Shown here: positions 1 through 8,486 of the stretch, one piece after another | Layout of the letters: every line of letters starts with the position of its first letter | Numbering within the stretch: position 1 is the first letter of the stretch | NCBI RefSeq assembly: GCF_002205895.1 | Contig: NZ_NJDE01000022.1 | Coordinates: forward strand, 36,707 to 100,706 | DNA from: Saccharibacillus sp. O23 | GTDB taxonomy: Bacteria > Bacillota > Bacilli > Paenibacillales > Paenibacillaceae | DNA: 64,000 bases | Direction: 5' to 3' | Notes under the pieces: model-generated | What the model saw: only the letters and a program-made list of their open reading frames with translations | Database searches by the model: none | Told to the model about the DNA's origin: nothing | Made by a program: the position numbers and the translations under genes

Positions 1-131
1 CGGGGTGCTCCCCCGAAATCTAAAAGGATTCGATTCAAAAAATATGCCGTAAAATTCGAACGCTGTCCGGCGCAAATCAAGTATAACTGATTCCCGTTCC
101 GCCCGTCCAGCTTTATGCATTCATCCGGTCT
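1..131. other. Window edge, downstream of pilus operon
   Basis: No gene is visible in this short stretch after the pilO-like stop codon. The first 15 bases can fold into a small G/C hairpin (a run of G, a 4-nt loop, a run of C), which could be part of a terminator for the minus-strand pilus operon, but the window ends before a U-tract could be seen. Confidence 0.3.
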
Positions 132-782
132 TCAAGGCGCAGGGGTCGTACCCGCGCCTGCATCGGTCGCGTCCGCCGCGTTCGATGAAGCGGAAGAATC
201 GACTGTCGAAGGCAGATAAATTGCGGTAAACGTCACGGTGGCGTCCAACAGCGAATTGCTGTACACATACGGTTTATTCAGCTTAAACTGCTCGATCGAG
301 GTCAATCGCGGCAGTTTTTGAAGCGCGCTCATCCAGTTTTTGAGGCCGGTATAGTCTCCCTGAATATTAGCGGTCACATAAACCGAACGGATCTGACCGT
401 CTTGCGGCGCTTCTGTCGTTTGCGCAGTCGCTGAGCCCGCTACGGGACTTTCGCTCGCAAACGTGGCGTCGGACAAAATAACGTTGGTCGCCAGACCCGC
501 TTTATACAAATCGGTCACGATTTGTTCCTGATCGGGCTCGGAAGGCAGTTTCTCCGCGATTTCTTCGCCGCTCAGATTCTGCGCGCCCTGATTTTTCAGT
601 TCGTCGATCTTACGCCCATAAATTTCGTTTTCCTGCTGCAACCGGACGACTTCGCTTTGCTGCGTTTCGATCTTTTCGGTTTGCGGACGGATCATCAGCA
701 TATAAGGAACCAGCAGCAATAAAAAGAGTACGGTTATCCCCAGTATGAGCGCCTGACGGTTATTATGGATTCGTTCCAGCAT
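132..782 (-). CDS. pilO: PilO-like type IV pilus assembly protein
   Basis: 216-residue protein with a short cytoplasmic N-terminus, one membrane segment (about residues 12-32, rich in Leu/Val), a coiled-coil-like stretch (about 35-65, Glu/Gln/Arg-rich), then an alpha/beta C-terminal domain. This is the layout of PilO, which pairs with PilN to form the alignment subcomplex linking the cytoplasmic motor to the pilus. The ATG at 782 is chosen over longer frames because a GGAGGAG ribosome site sits just upstream and the residues before it are Arg-rich out-of-frame sequence. It overlaps the end of the pilM/N gene by 20 nt, implying coupled translation. The tail is low-complexity Ala/Thr/Pro. Assignment rests on architecture and operon position rather than sequence motifs. 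Confidence 0.75.
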   Translation of the reverse strand: MLERIHNNRQALILGITVLFLLLLVPYMLMIRPQTEKIETQQSEVVRLQQENEIYGRKIDELKNQGAQNLSGEEIAEKLPSEPDQEQIVTDLYKAGLATNVILSDATFASESPVAGSATAQTTEAPQDGQIRSVYVTANIQGDYTGLKNWMSALQKLPRLTSIEQFKLNKPYVYSNSLLDATVTFTAIYLPSTVDSSASSNAADATDAGAGTTPAP

Positions 783-2439
783 TGACGCTCTCCTCCTGTG
801 TCGAAAGATCCGAAGCCGCCGCGCCGGGCGCGATCGCTTCGCCTGCAGACTGTGCCGATTGCGCGGCCGCCGTATCGGACGGATTTGTCGCCGCTCCTTG
901 CATGGAAATGCTGTACACGACCGAATAAAGCCCTGTCGCTCCTTGCGTGCTTCCGTTGCCCGTATCGGTTTCTTCGGCCAGACTTGCGATAGCAGCATTC
1001 GAAACAAACGACATCTTTTTCAAAGCAGCCAGATAAGTCGCCGCGTCGTCGATCTTGCCCACGTCGGCAGTCAGATCGATCGTACTGCTTTTCGAATACG
1101 AAATATCGCGGATCACGGCACGTTTCGGCAAGCCTTGATCCAGTTCTTGCAGTACCGCGACCGCATCCACCCGCGCCGCTTCAAGCTGGGCGATCAACAC
1201 GGCCGGCGAGCCGCCGCTGCCTTGCAAGCCTCTGAGTTCGAGCTGTTTGACGTCGCTATCCGCTTGCAAACTTTGCGCTTGCGCGGTCAAACGATCGAGT
1301 TCGCCTTGCTGCGTCGCGTAGAAGACCGTTACCCCCGCAGCCGCCAACACCCAGATGACCAAAAGCGCGGCCAGCGCATAAGGCAGCACCTTCGCTTCGC
1401 GGTCTTCGCGCGGCAGCAGATCGATCAGACTGTTTTTATCTTCGCGCAGCGCGGCACCGATCGCTACCCGATAGATATTGATCGACGCGTCTTCCGTTTT
1501 GCCCGGCGTCGCTTCGAATATCAATTCTTCGATCCGGATCTCAGCCAAAGCCTGATTGAGTTCGCCGACAAGCTGACGCCGACTGACCGGCGGCCCCGTA
1601 ACGATCAGTTCGGTGATCCGCGCGGCTCCATCATGCAAGCTGTATTGATAGAAGTTTAACATCCGCGAAATTTCGGCCGTAATCTCCAGAATTTGTTCGG
1701 AGGACAAACTGTCTTCGCCCAAAGCCGCTTTTTGAGCCAGATACGATTCGGACTGAAACATCGGCGTTTCTTCCGCGAGATCCAGCAGGTTGATCGTCCG
1801 CATAAATACCGGGTGACCTTCGCGGAACATATAAACGTCAAGCTGCGAATGTTCCAGATGAACCAGCATCGTATCGGCAAAAGGTCTTCCTTGCGCGATC
1901 TCCGCGATTCGTCCGAGTGCGGTCGCCGACACTTCAACGCTGTCCGTTTTGATCCCTGCGCTGTCCAAGATCCCGATATATTCGTTCACGAGATTTTTGG
2001 GCGCCGCAAACACCAGCACCCGAGTAACTTCTTCTTCAAGCCCGTCTTCCTGAAGCACCTTTTCGCGGCCGACCGGAATGAAATCGTACACCGGTTCTTC
2101 GAACGGCAGATGCAGCCCGGTCTCGACTTCGAGCGCAACCAACTGCTGAACCTGCTTTGCGTTGACGGCAGAAATATTCATTTTGCGGATGATAACCTGC
2201 GAAGGCGGAACCGACAACGCGACGCGGCTGCCTTTCAAGCCTTCTTGTTCCGCCCACTGACGAACCTGCTCGCTCAACTTTTCGACGTCGGCGATCTGGT
2301 TTTCGATAATGGTTCCGGGTTCGAGCGGCAAAAAGGCCTGCTTTTCGATCTCCCAGGTTTTGTTGTTCTTGAGTTGGATAAAGCGGACGCCGGTCTGTTC
2401 GATCGTCAGTCCCGCTTTTTTGCTTCCGAGTCCCAGCAT
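763..2439 (-). CDS. pilM: PilM-PilN fusion protein
   Basis: 558 residues joining two pilus proteins that are normally separate. Residues 1-350 form an actin-like PilM ATPase: the N-terminus carries a conserved LTIEQTGVRF-type beta hairpin, later come SVPPSQVIIRKM and acidic phosphate-binding segments. A membrane helix follows at about 365-390 (ALAALLVIWVLAAAGVTVF), then a coiled coil and a PilN-like periplasm-type domain on the outer face, ending in a low-complexity Ala/Ser tail. PilM normally recruits the N-terminal tail of PilN, so the fusion makes the contact covalent. An upstream ATG at 2448 lies only 2 nt from the AGGAGG site; the ATG at 2439 (11 nt) is preferred, but the choice is open. 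The gene follows pilD by a few bases and overlaps the pilO-like gene. Confidence 0.85.
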   Translation of the reverse strand: MLGLGSKKAGLTIEQTGVRFIQLKNNKTWEIEKQAFLPLEPGTIIENQIADVEKLSEQVRQWAEQEGLKGSRVALSVPPSQVIIRKMNISAVNAKQVQQLVALEVETGLHLPFEEPVYDFIPVGREKVLQEDGLEEEVTRVLVFAAPKNLVNEYIGILDSAGIKTDSVEVSATALGRIAEIAQGRPFADTMLVHLEHSQLDVYMFREGHPVFMRTINLLDLAEETPMFQSESYLAQKAALGEDSLSSEQILEITAEISRMLNFYQYSLHDGAARITELIVTGPPVSRRQLVGELNQALAEIRIEELIFEATPGKTEDASINIYRVAIGAALREDKNSLIDLLPREDREAKVLPYALAALLVIWVLAAAGVTVFYATQQGELDRLTAQAQSLQADSDVKQLELRGLQGSGGSPAVLIAQLEAARVDAVAVLQELDQGLPKRAVIRDISYSKSSTIDLTADVGKIDDAATYLAALKKMSFVSNAAIASLAEETDTGNGSTQGATGLYSVVYSISMQGAATNPSDTAAAQSAQSAGEAIAPGAAASDLSTQEESVNAGTNP

Positions 2440-2454
2440 GCCTGACATGTCCTC

Positions 2455-3210
2455 CTAACCGATCAGCGAGAGATATCCGCCGATAATTTGCGTTCCGTAC
2501 AGATAAGCGATCAACGTGCCGAGCGCAAGCCAGGGACCGAAAGGAATCGGCTGCTTGCGCTGCACTACTTTTAATGCGATCAATAAAAGGCCGAAAATCG
2601 TGCCGAGCGCACAAGCCAACATAAAAGCGAGCACTGCAGGCCCGATTCCCAACGCCAGTCCGCACAGCGCGAACAGCTTGACGTCTCCCATGCCCATGCC
2701 GCCTTTGGAGAGAATGCCGACCAACAAAATCAACCCTCCGCCGAACAGTCCGCCGAGCACGTAATGCCACCAAGGAGCATCCATCCAGATGAAGCGAAGC
2801 ACGATCAGAATCGGCGCGAAAAACAGCAATACTTTGTTGGGAATCCGCATGTAGGTTAAATCCGCCACCGTGACGATGATACTCAGACTGACGAGCACGA
2901 TACCAATCGCAGCCGTAACCGTCAATCCGAAGCGAAGATAAGTCCATAAGAAAAAAATTCCGGTTGCCGCCTCGAACAGCGGATAGATCGGCGAAAATTT
3001 GACCCCGCAATGCCGGCATCTGCCTTTCGAAAACATGTAGCTGAATACCGGAACCATATCTTTGGCGCCCAATCTCGTATTGCAGCTTCCGCAGCGCGAC
3101 GGCGGATGCACGATCGATTCGCCAACCGGAACCCGGAGTCCCACGACGTTAAAAAAAGAACCGAACAAAAGGCCGACGATAGTGACGTAGATCGCGATCA
3201 GAATAGTCAT
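2455..3210 (-). CDS. pilD: Prepilin peptidase / N-methylase
   Basis: 251-residue polytopic membrane aspartic protease that cleaves the leader of type IV prepilins after Gly and methylates the new N-terminus. The N-terminal cytoplasmic loop has two CxxC pairs (CGSC about residue 40, CRHC about 65) expected to bind zinc. The second catalytic Asp lies in a GMGMGDVK motif (GxGD) and the first in the usual position near VADLTYMRIPNK. About eight hydrophobic segments are present, and length is normal for the family. No strong ribosome site precedes the ATG at 3210. It lies between the major pilin and pilM/N; substrates in this window are the pilin at 3476-3961 and the two minor pilins at 15.4-16.5 kb. 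Confidence 0.93.
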   Translation of the reverse strand: MTILIAIYVTIVGLLFGSFFNVVGLRVPVGESIVHPPSRCGSCNTRLGAKDMVPVFSYMFSKGRCRHCGVKFSPIYPLFEAATGIFFLWTYLRFGLTVTAAIGIVLVSLSIIVTVADLTYMRIPNKVLLFFAPILIVLRFIWMDAPWWHYVLGGLFGGGLILLVGILSKGGMGMGDVKLFALCGLALGIGPAVLAFMLACALGTIFGLLLIALKVVQRKQPIPFGPWLALGTLIAYLYGTQIIGGYLSLIG

Positions 3211-3262
3211 GATAGAAGGATCGGAATAACGCGCTTCAGGCTAAAAAGTTGTTCCAATCGCT

Positions 3263-3316
3263 GTTACCCTCCGATTTCTTGATTAGATTAAGCTAAAGAG
3301 GAAATCGGAGGGTAAC
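3263..3316. repeat. 16-bp perfect inverted repeat upstream of pilD
   Basis: Arms 3263-3278 and 3301-3316 are exactly complementary over 16 bases with a 22-nt loop. It lies in the pilin-pilD gap, about 50 bp upstream of pilD. There is no U-run directly after either arm, so it is not a standard terminator; it could be an mRNA-stabilising or processing hairpin, or a regulator site. Confidence 0.75.
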
Positions 3317-3410
3317 GACGACCGCTCCGCTTTTCCACAATCCTGTTATCCTTCCGCTGAGATTCCGATCTCGGTGTGGGAAAAGAAAAAGATAAAGTTC
3401 AAGGGATAAA

Positions 3411-3449
3411 GAGAAACCGGAAAAACGGGTGGGTTTTTCCGGTTTCTTT
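3411..3449 (-). terminator. Terminator-like hairpin after the major pilin
   Basis: Arms 3413-3425 and 3434-3446 pair perfectly (13 bp) around an 8-nt loop. On the minus strand the stem is followed by a U-rich tract interrupted by A and C. Placed directly after the pilin stop codon, it probably ends or attenuates transcription, giving more pilin mRNA than pilD-pilM/N-pilO mRNA. Confidence 0.7.
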
Positions 3450-3475
3450 GTCACTAAGTTTCTGAATCCTTAAAA

Positions 3476-3961
3476 TCAGTTAGCTTTTCCTGCAATCACT
3501 GTAGCAGCGGGGTACTCTTTTGTTCCTAGCGTAACCGAAGTTAACGCTCCAGTTGTTGCGTCGTATTTTACGTTTCCTTCAGTAATTGCTGCTTTAGTGC
3601 TTGGCAGCAACAGTGGGTTATCAACATAATTTTTAGCCTGTAACTGTGCAATTGTAATTGTCAAACCGCCCGTTTTAACGAATTGTCCTTCCAATTCACC
3701 AGTAACATAAAGACGAGAAGCGTCGTAAACTTGACGGGCAGTTGCTACATCAGAGTTTGCTTTAGAGTTATTAATAATTCCACCGATCAGCGGAATCGCA
3801 ATAACCGCGATAATCGCGATGATGACCAGTACCGCCAAGAGCTCGATCAAGGTAAAACCTTTTTCATCTTTGCCCATTTTGGACCATACGCGCTGCATGA
3901 ACGTCGATTGGCGGGATTCCTTCACTTCGACTTCGTTGACTGCTTCTACTGCTTGATTCAT
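3476..3961 (-). CDS. Major type IV pilin (prepilin)
   Basis: 161-residue prepilin and likely the main pilus subunit. The signature KGFTLIELLAVLVIIAII has the PilD cleavage site after Gly35 and the conserved Glu at +5 of the mature protein, followed by a hydrophobic helix and a small C-terminal domain of about 90 residues. The start at 3961 is supported by GGGAG nine bases upstream. It gives an unusually long 35-residue leader rich in Glu/Val; a later Met (residue 22) would give a conventional leader. Base composition is visibly AT-richer than the neighbouring motor genes, as often seen for fast-evolving or highly expressed pilins. It is followed by a terminator-like hairpin. Confidence 0.92.
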   Translation of the reverse strand: MNQAVEAVNEVEVKESRQSTFMQRVWSKMGKDEKGFTLIELLAVLVIIAIIAVIAIPLIGGIINNSKANSDVATARQVYDASRLYVTGELEGQFVKTGGLTITIAQLQAKNYVDNPLLLPSTKAAITEGNVKYDATTGALTSVTLGTKEYPAATVIAGKAN

Positions 3962-4093
3962 GTGTATTCACTCCCGTGAGTTGATTTCCGGATTGCTCCG
4001 GTACTGCTATTGGGTCTCCGAACAGAAACCCGATCGCGGCGTCTTACATATTCGGCTGAAATCGCAGACACTTCATATGACGCCGCGCGCTTG

Positions 4094-5302
4094 TTACGAG
4101 ATACTGCTGTACAGCGAGAACATCGGAAGCATGATCGCGGCCATAATCACGCCGACGACCGCTGCCAAGAACGTGATCAAGATGGGTTCCAGCAGCGACT
4201 TCAACCGATCGACCGTATTGTCCACGTCCATTTCGTAGAAATCGGCGACTTTGCCGAGCATATCGCCCAGCGCGCCGGTTTCTTCGCCGATCGATACCAT
4301 TTGCGTAACCAATGGAGGAAACACCCATGATTTCTGCAAAGGTTCGGCCAATGTCCGGCCTTGACGGAGCGAATCGCCCGCATTGCGGATGACTTTCGCG
4401 ATGACCTTGTTGCCCGCGACGTCTTCGACGATCGTCAACGACTGAAGAACGGGAACCGCGCTTGCATATAATGAAGAAAAAGTACGGGTAAACTGCGCGA
4501 TCGAACTTTTCTGATTCAATTTGCCGAAAACCGGAACTTTCAGCTTCGCGTAATCGATCCAATAAGCGCCTTGCTCGGTTCGTTTCGCCATGAAGAAACC
4601 GACAACCAGAATCAGCAGACCCAATCCCCAGAAATACCAGCCGTGCTGAATGCTTCTGCTCAAAGCCAATACCACTACCGTGATCGTCGGCAGCTTCGCG
4701 TTAAACGAATCGAACATGGTGATAAACTGCGGCACGATCGCCCAGAGCAGATATACGGTCGATACGATCGCCAGTATGGCTACCGTCGCCGGATAAGTGA
4801 GCGCCGACTTTACTTTTTCGCGCGTGGAGTGCTGCTTTTCGAAGAAAACGGCCAAGCGGTCCAGCGTGCCTTCCAGATCGCCCGTTTCTTCGCCCGCGCG
4901 TACCATGCTCACGAACAGCGAAGGGAAAATTCGTTTATGCTCCTGTACCGCTTGGGAGAACGGAATCCCTTTCAGCAGGCTGGAAGCAACCTGCACCAAT
5001 GCGTTTTTGAGCGCTTTGCTTTCGGTTTGTCCCGCCAGAATGGTCGTCGCGTCGACGATCGTAATCCCGGCGCGAATCAATGTGGCGAACTGGCGACAGT
5101 AGATAATGAAATGTATCGATTTAACGGGGTTGCCGATGTAGATTTCTTTCGATAACGCCGTGTTGTTTTTTTCTACCAAAGAGAAGACTTTCAGCCCGCG
5201 TTTGCGGAGTTCTTCCATCGCGGCGGCTTTGTCGCTGGCGTTAAGCTTGCCTTTGAGCTGCTTGCCGCTGCCGGTTCGCACCTGATATTCGAATTGAGCC
5301 AT
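4094..5302 (-). CDS. pilC: Type IV pilus inner-membrane platform protein PilC
   Basis: 402 residues, the usual length of the PilC/GspF family. It has two tandem T2SSF cytoplasmic domains, each followed by membrane helices (hydrophobic segments near residues 170-190, 220-240 and 375-395). The repeated family signature is visible as GEETGDLEGTLDRLAVFFE in the first half and GEETGALGDMLGKVADFYE in the second. PilC is the membrane platform turned by the PilB and PilT ATPases. The ATG at 5302 overlaps the pilT stop codon by one base (TGATG), so translation is coupled. Confidence 0.94.
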   Translation of the reverse strand: MAQFEYQVRTGSGKQLKGKLNASDKAAAMEELRKRGLKVFSLVEKNNTALSKEIYIGNPVKSIHFIIYCRQFATLIRAGITIVDATTILAGQTESKALKNALVQVASSLLKGIPFSQAVQEHKRIFPSLFVSMVRAGEETGDLEGTLDRLAVFFEKQHSTREKVKSALTYPATVAILAIVSTVYLLWAIVPQFITMFDSFNAKLPTITVVVLALSRSIQHGWYFWGLGLLILVVGFFMAKRTEQGAYWIDYAKLKVPVFGKLNQKSSIAQFTRTFSSLYASAVPVLQSLTIVEDVAGNKVIAKVIRNAGDSLRQGRTLAEPLQKSWVFPPLVTQMVSIGEETGALGDMLGKVADFYEMDVDNTVDRLKSLLEPILITFLAAVVGVIMAAIMLPMFSLYSSIS

Positions 5303-6351
5303 CAGGCGGTCACCTCCGTCATGTATTCTTTGGCCGATGCCGGATCAACTTGTCCGCGCTGCAAATGCTCGCGGATATTCATCTCCAACGTGTGCATACC
5401 GTGCGCTTTGCCGGTCTGCATCACGCTGCGGATCTGGTGAATCTTCTCCGAGCGGATCAGGTTGGCGACGGCCGGCGTATTGATCAACACTTCGGTAACG
5501 CAGGTTCGGCCTTGTCCGCCGCGATTCGGAAGCAATCGCTGCGAGATTACGGCGGTTAATACCGACGCAAGCTGCGTACGGACCTGCGGCTGCTGATGTC
5601 CCGGAAAAGCGTCGATAATCCGGTCGATCGTTTTGGGCGCATCCGTCGTATGCAGCGTAGCCAGAACCAAGTGTCCGGTCTCCGCTGCCGTGATAGCCGC
5701 CGAAATCGTCTCCAAGTCCCGCATTTCCCCAACCAGAATCACGTCCGGATCTTGCCGAAGCGCCGCTCTCAGACCGTCCGCGAAGCTTGCGGTGTCCAAG
5801 CCGACTTCCCGCTGATGGATCAGCGATTTGCGATGCTCGTGCATGAATTCGATCGGGTCTTCCAGCGTCACGATGTGTTTGCTGACCTTGCTGTTGACAT
5901 CTTGAATCATCGCCGCGAGCGTCGACGATTTGCCGCTGCCCGTCGGCCCCGTAACCAAGATCAATCCTTGCGGCCGATGCGCGAGCGCGGCCAGAGAAGC
6001 GGGCAAACCCAGCTGTTCCATCGTCGGAATCCGTTCGGGGATCGAACGCGCCGAGATCGCCGCATATCCTTTTTGCCGATATACGTTGATCCGGAAACGA
6101 TCCGCCCCAGGCAAGGAATAAGCGAAATCCAGTTCCCCTTCGTTACGGAATCGCGCGGCCCGTTCTTCGCCGAGCAGTTCGTCGGCCATGCGCTGCGCTT
6201 CCGCCGGACTCACGGACTCGCCGCTTAAAGCCAACAGCGAACCGTGAATCCGCACGCTGGGCGGAGCTCCGACCGCGATATGCAGGTCCGAAGCGCCTTT
6301 GGCGTGCATCTCGCGCAGCAGATCTTCGATTGTCCGCGTTTGTTCGTTCAT
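5302..6351 (-). CDS. pilT: Pilus retraction ATPase PilT
   Basis: 349-residue hexameric ATPase that depolymerises the pilus. The start MNEQTRTIEDLLREMHAKGA has a GAGGAG site nine bases upstream; longer in-frame extensions are out-of-frame pilB sequence. Motifs: Walker A TGPTGSGKSST, Asp box (VTLEDPIEFMH), Walker B (DPDVILVGEMRD), His box (TGHLVLATLHTTDA), and the PilT-type AIRE-like region near the C-terminus. It lacks the tetracysteine zinc motif that distinguishes PilB. Having both pilB and pilT suggests retractable pili capable of twitching or DNA uptake. It sits 38 nt after pilB. Confidence 0.95.
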   Translation of the reverse strand: MNEQTRTIEDLLREMHAKGASDLHIAVGAPPSVRIHGSLLALSGESVSPAEAQRMADELLGEERAARFRNEGELDFAYSLPGADRFRINVYRQKGYAAISARSIPERIPTMEQLGLPASLAALAHRPQGLILVTGPTGSGKSSTLAAMIQDVNSKVSKHIVTLEDPIEFMHEHRKSLIHQREVGLDTASFADGLRAALRQDPDVILVGEMRDLETISAAITAAETGHLVLATLHTTDAPKTIDRIIDAFPGHQQPQVRTQLASVLTAVISQRLLPNRGGQGRTCVTEVLINTPAVANLIRSEKIHQIRSVMQTGKAHGMHTLEMNIREHLQRGQVDPASAKEYMTEVTA

Positions 6352-6389
6352 CCTCAGCAGCTCCTCGCCATTCGTTCGCGGCCCTTGCG

Positions 6390-8054
6390 TTAATGGGCGA
6401 CGGTTTCTTTCATCACTTCTTGAAGCGTGGTAATCCCCATAGCCACTTTCCGGAAGCCGTCTTCCAGCAGCGACTTCATGCCTTCTTGTCGCGCTACCGC
6501 GCGCATATCTTCGATGCTGCCCGATTCGTTGACCAGACGACGCATCGCGTCGGTCATCGGCAGCACTTCGTGTATGGCGACGCGGCCCCGATACCCCGTA
6601 CTGCTGCAGTTGCCGCATCCTCTGCCTTTGTATAATTTATCGGCGAACGCGCCTTTGCTTTGCATAAGAATTTTTTCCTGTTCGGACGGCGTATATTCCG
6701 TTCGGCATTCCGGGCATATTTTTCTGACCAGACGCTGGGCGACCACGCCGATCAGGGAAGACGCGATCAGATACGGTTCGATTCCCATATCGCGCAGCCG
6801 CGTTACGCTGCTGACGGCGTCGTTGGTATGAAGCGTCGACAACACCAAGTGGCCTGTCAGCGATGCCCGCACCGCGATCTCGGCCGTTTCGGTATCCCGG
6901 ATTTCCCCGACCATGACGATATTCGGGTCTTGCCGGAGAATCGAACGCAGCCCCGCCGCGAACGTCAAACCGACCGCAGGGTTCACGTGAACCTGGTTGA
7001 TGCCTTCGATCTGGTATTCGACCGGATCTTCGACCGTGATAATATTCGCTTCTTCCGTATTCAGGTGGTTAAGAGCCGAATAGAGCGTGGTCGTTTTGCC
7101 GCTCCCGGTCGGGCCGGTCAACAGCATGATGCCGTAAGGTCTCTCGATCATTTCCTTGAACACGGTCGAATTGCGCTCGTCGAAGCCGAGTTTGTCCATC
7201 GACTGCACGCCGGTAGTCAGATCGAGCAGCCGGAGAACGATTTTCTCGCCGTGCACGGTCGGCAGGGACGATACCCGAATATCGATCATGCGATAATCGA
7301 CCTGCATTTTGATCCGTCCGTCCTGCGGCAAACGCCGTTCGGCGATATTGAGTTTCGCCATGATCTTAAGGCGCGCGGTGATGAATCCTTGCATTTGCTT
7401 AGGAATCAACCGTTCCGTCCGCAGCGATCCGTCGATCCGGTAACGAATCGCCAAATTGTTTTCGCCCGGATCGACGTGAATGTCCGACGCGCGAAGTTGG
7501 GCGGCCTGTTGGATCATCTGGTTCACCAGCTTTACGATCGGCGAGTCTTCGTCGGTAATCTCGGTTTCTTCGATCTCTTCGGCGCTCGGCAGTTCGCCCA
7601 TCATCTGATTCATAGAATCGCGAAGCCCGTAATGCCGAGCAATCGCGCGTTGGAGTTCGTCCCGCGTGCAGATCGCCGGCTCGATCCGGAAGCCCGTGCT
7701 CATCCGCAAATCTTCGATCGCGAAGTAATCGAGCGGATCGGCCATGGCGACCATAAGCTTGCTGCCTTCTTTCATAAAAGGAAGCACTTGATATCGTTTA
7801 GCCATGCTTTCCGGAATAATCTGCGTGATCGCCGGATCGATCTGATATTTAAACAGGCTGACGTGCGGAATCCCCAGCTGGAATTCCAAAACTTCGATCA
7901 ACTGCTGTTCGGTAATCGTGCCTTGCGCGATCAAGTGGTCGCCGAGCTTGCGTTTGGTTTCCCGCTGTTCGACGAGCGCCTGCTGCAATTGCTCTTCGGA
8001 AATAATGCCGTTCTCGACGAGCAGGTCTCCGAGCCGTTTTTTCACGATTGCCAT
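6390..8054 (-). CDS. pilB: Pilus extension ATPase PilB
   Basis: 554-residue ATPase that powers pilin polymerisation. It has an N-terminal GspE_N/MshEN domain (from MAIVKKRLGDLLVENG), then a RecA-like domain with Walker A TGPTGSGKTTT, Asp box (VEDPVEYQIEGI), Walker B (DPNIVMVGEIRD) and His box (LSTLHTNDA). A zinc tetracysteine motif follows (CPEC about residue 452, CGNC about 483). The ATG at 8054 is preferred to an in-frame TTG at 8090 because it starts at the conserved N-terminus and follows GGCGGAG. It is first gene of the operon with a roughly 280-nt leader. MshEN domains in some PilB proteins bind cyclic di-GMP; whether this one does cannot be told here, although a diguanylate cyclase lies 10 kb away. 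Confidence 0.95.
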   Translation of the reverse strand: MAIVKKRLGDLLVENGIISEEQLQQALVEQRETKRKLGDHLIAQGTITEQQLIEVLEFQLGIPHVSLFKYQIDPAITQIIPESMAKRYQVLPFMKEGSKLMVAMADPLDYFAIEDLRMSTGFRIEPAICTRDELQRAIARHYGLRDSMNQMMGELPSAEEIEETEITDEDSPIVKLVNQMIQQAAQLRASDIHVDPGENNLAIRYRIDGSLRTERLIPKQMQGFITARLKIMAKLNIAERRLPQDGRIKMQVDYRMIDIRVSSLPTVHGEKIVLRLLDLTTGVQSMDKLGFDERNSTVFKEMIERPYGIMLLTGPTGSGKTTTLYSALNHLNTEEANIITVEDPVEYQIEGINQVHVNPAVGLTFAAGLRSILRQDPNIVMVGEIRDTETAEIAVRASLTGHLVLSTLHTNDAVSSVTRLRDMGIEPYLIASSLIGVVAQRLVRKICPECRTEYTPSEQEKILMQSKGAFADKLYKGRGCGNCSSTGYRGRVAIHEVLPMTDAMRRLVNESGSIEDMRAVARQEGMKSLLEDGFRKVAMGITTLQEVMKETVAH

Positions 8055-8302
8055 TTCCGCTTCATCTCCGCCACTTTTTATTGAAATCAAGATTCAAACT
8101 TTGCTTCGTTCAGCCGAAAAAATAAATATTGAAGAAGTTCGTGAGCCCGAAGGTCCTTAAAAAGAACGACTTTCGACCGAAGCATCTTTGTTATATATCG
8201 AAGAAACGGGAGGGCTTTTTTAGAGAAAAATAAAAAAAACAAAAAATAACGCGCACAGCCATAATTTCATACAACTTATTTAGTACAACTGTGTAATTAG
8301 TA

Positions 8303-8331
8303 TTGAGAACGTAAGGCTTATGACCTAAAAT
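8303..8331 (+). promoter_or_regulatory. Predicted SigA promoter for the giant surface protein
   Basis: TTGAGA (8303-8308), 17-bp spacer, TAAAAT (8326-8331). Reads towards the TTG start at 8487 and leaves a leader of about 150 nt. Confidence 0.5.
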
Positions 8332-8334
8332 GAT

Positions 8335-8363
8335 TATATACCATAAGCTTTTATTTTTGACAA
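8335..8363 (-). promoter_or_regulatory. Predicted SigA promoter for the pilB operon
   Basis: On the minus strand, TTGTCA (8363-8358), 17-bp spacer, TATATA (8340-8335). It faces away from the surface-protein promoter; the two core promoters are nearly adjacent, so one regulator could control both. Confidence 0.5.
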
Positions 8364-8486
8364 CGAATTCGAACAAGCCTTTCTTTTTTTGGTGCTTTGA
8401 CTAGATAAATGGAATACGATGCGACACGTTTGCAGAAGCCTGGGACTTTTCTACTTTATTACTCGGCGAATCAGGGAGGAATCACA

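Larger units (their letters stand above)
8055..8486. other. Divergent control region, pilB versus surface protein
   Basis: This 430-nt AT-rich gap contains two back-to-back promoters (described separately). The pilB-side leader is about 280 nt and has long U-rich runs (minus strand, about 8217-8247) preceded by a possible imperfect CACAG/CTGTG hairpin, which could act as an attenuator. The other leader is about 150 nt. I looked for a cyclic-di-GMP riboswitch core and did not find one. Confidence 0.5.
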
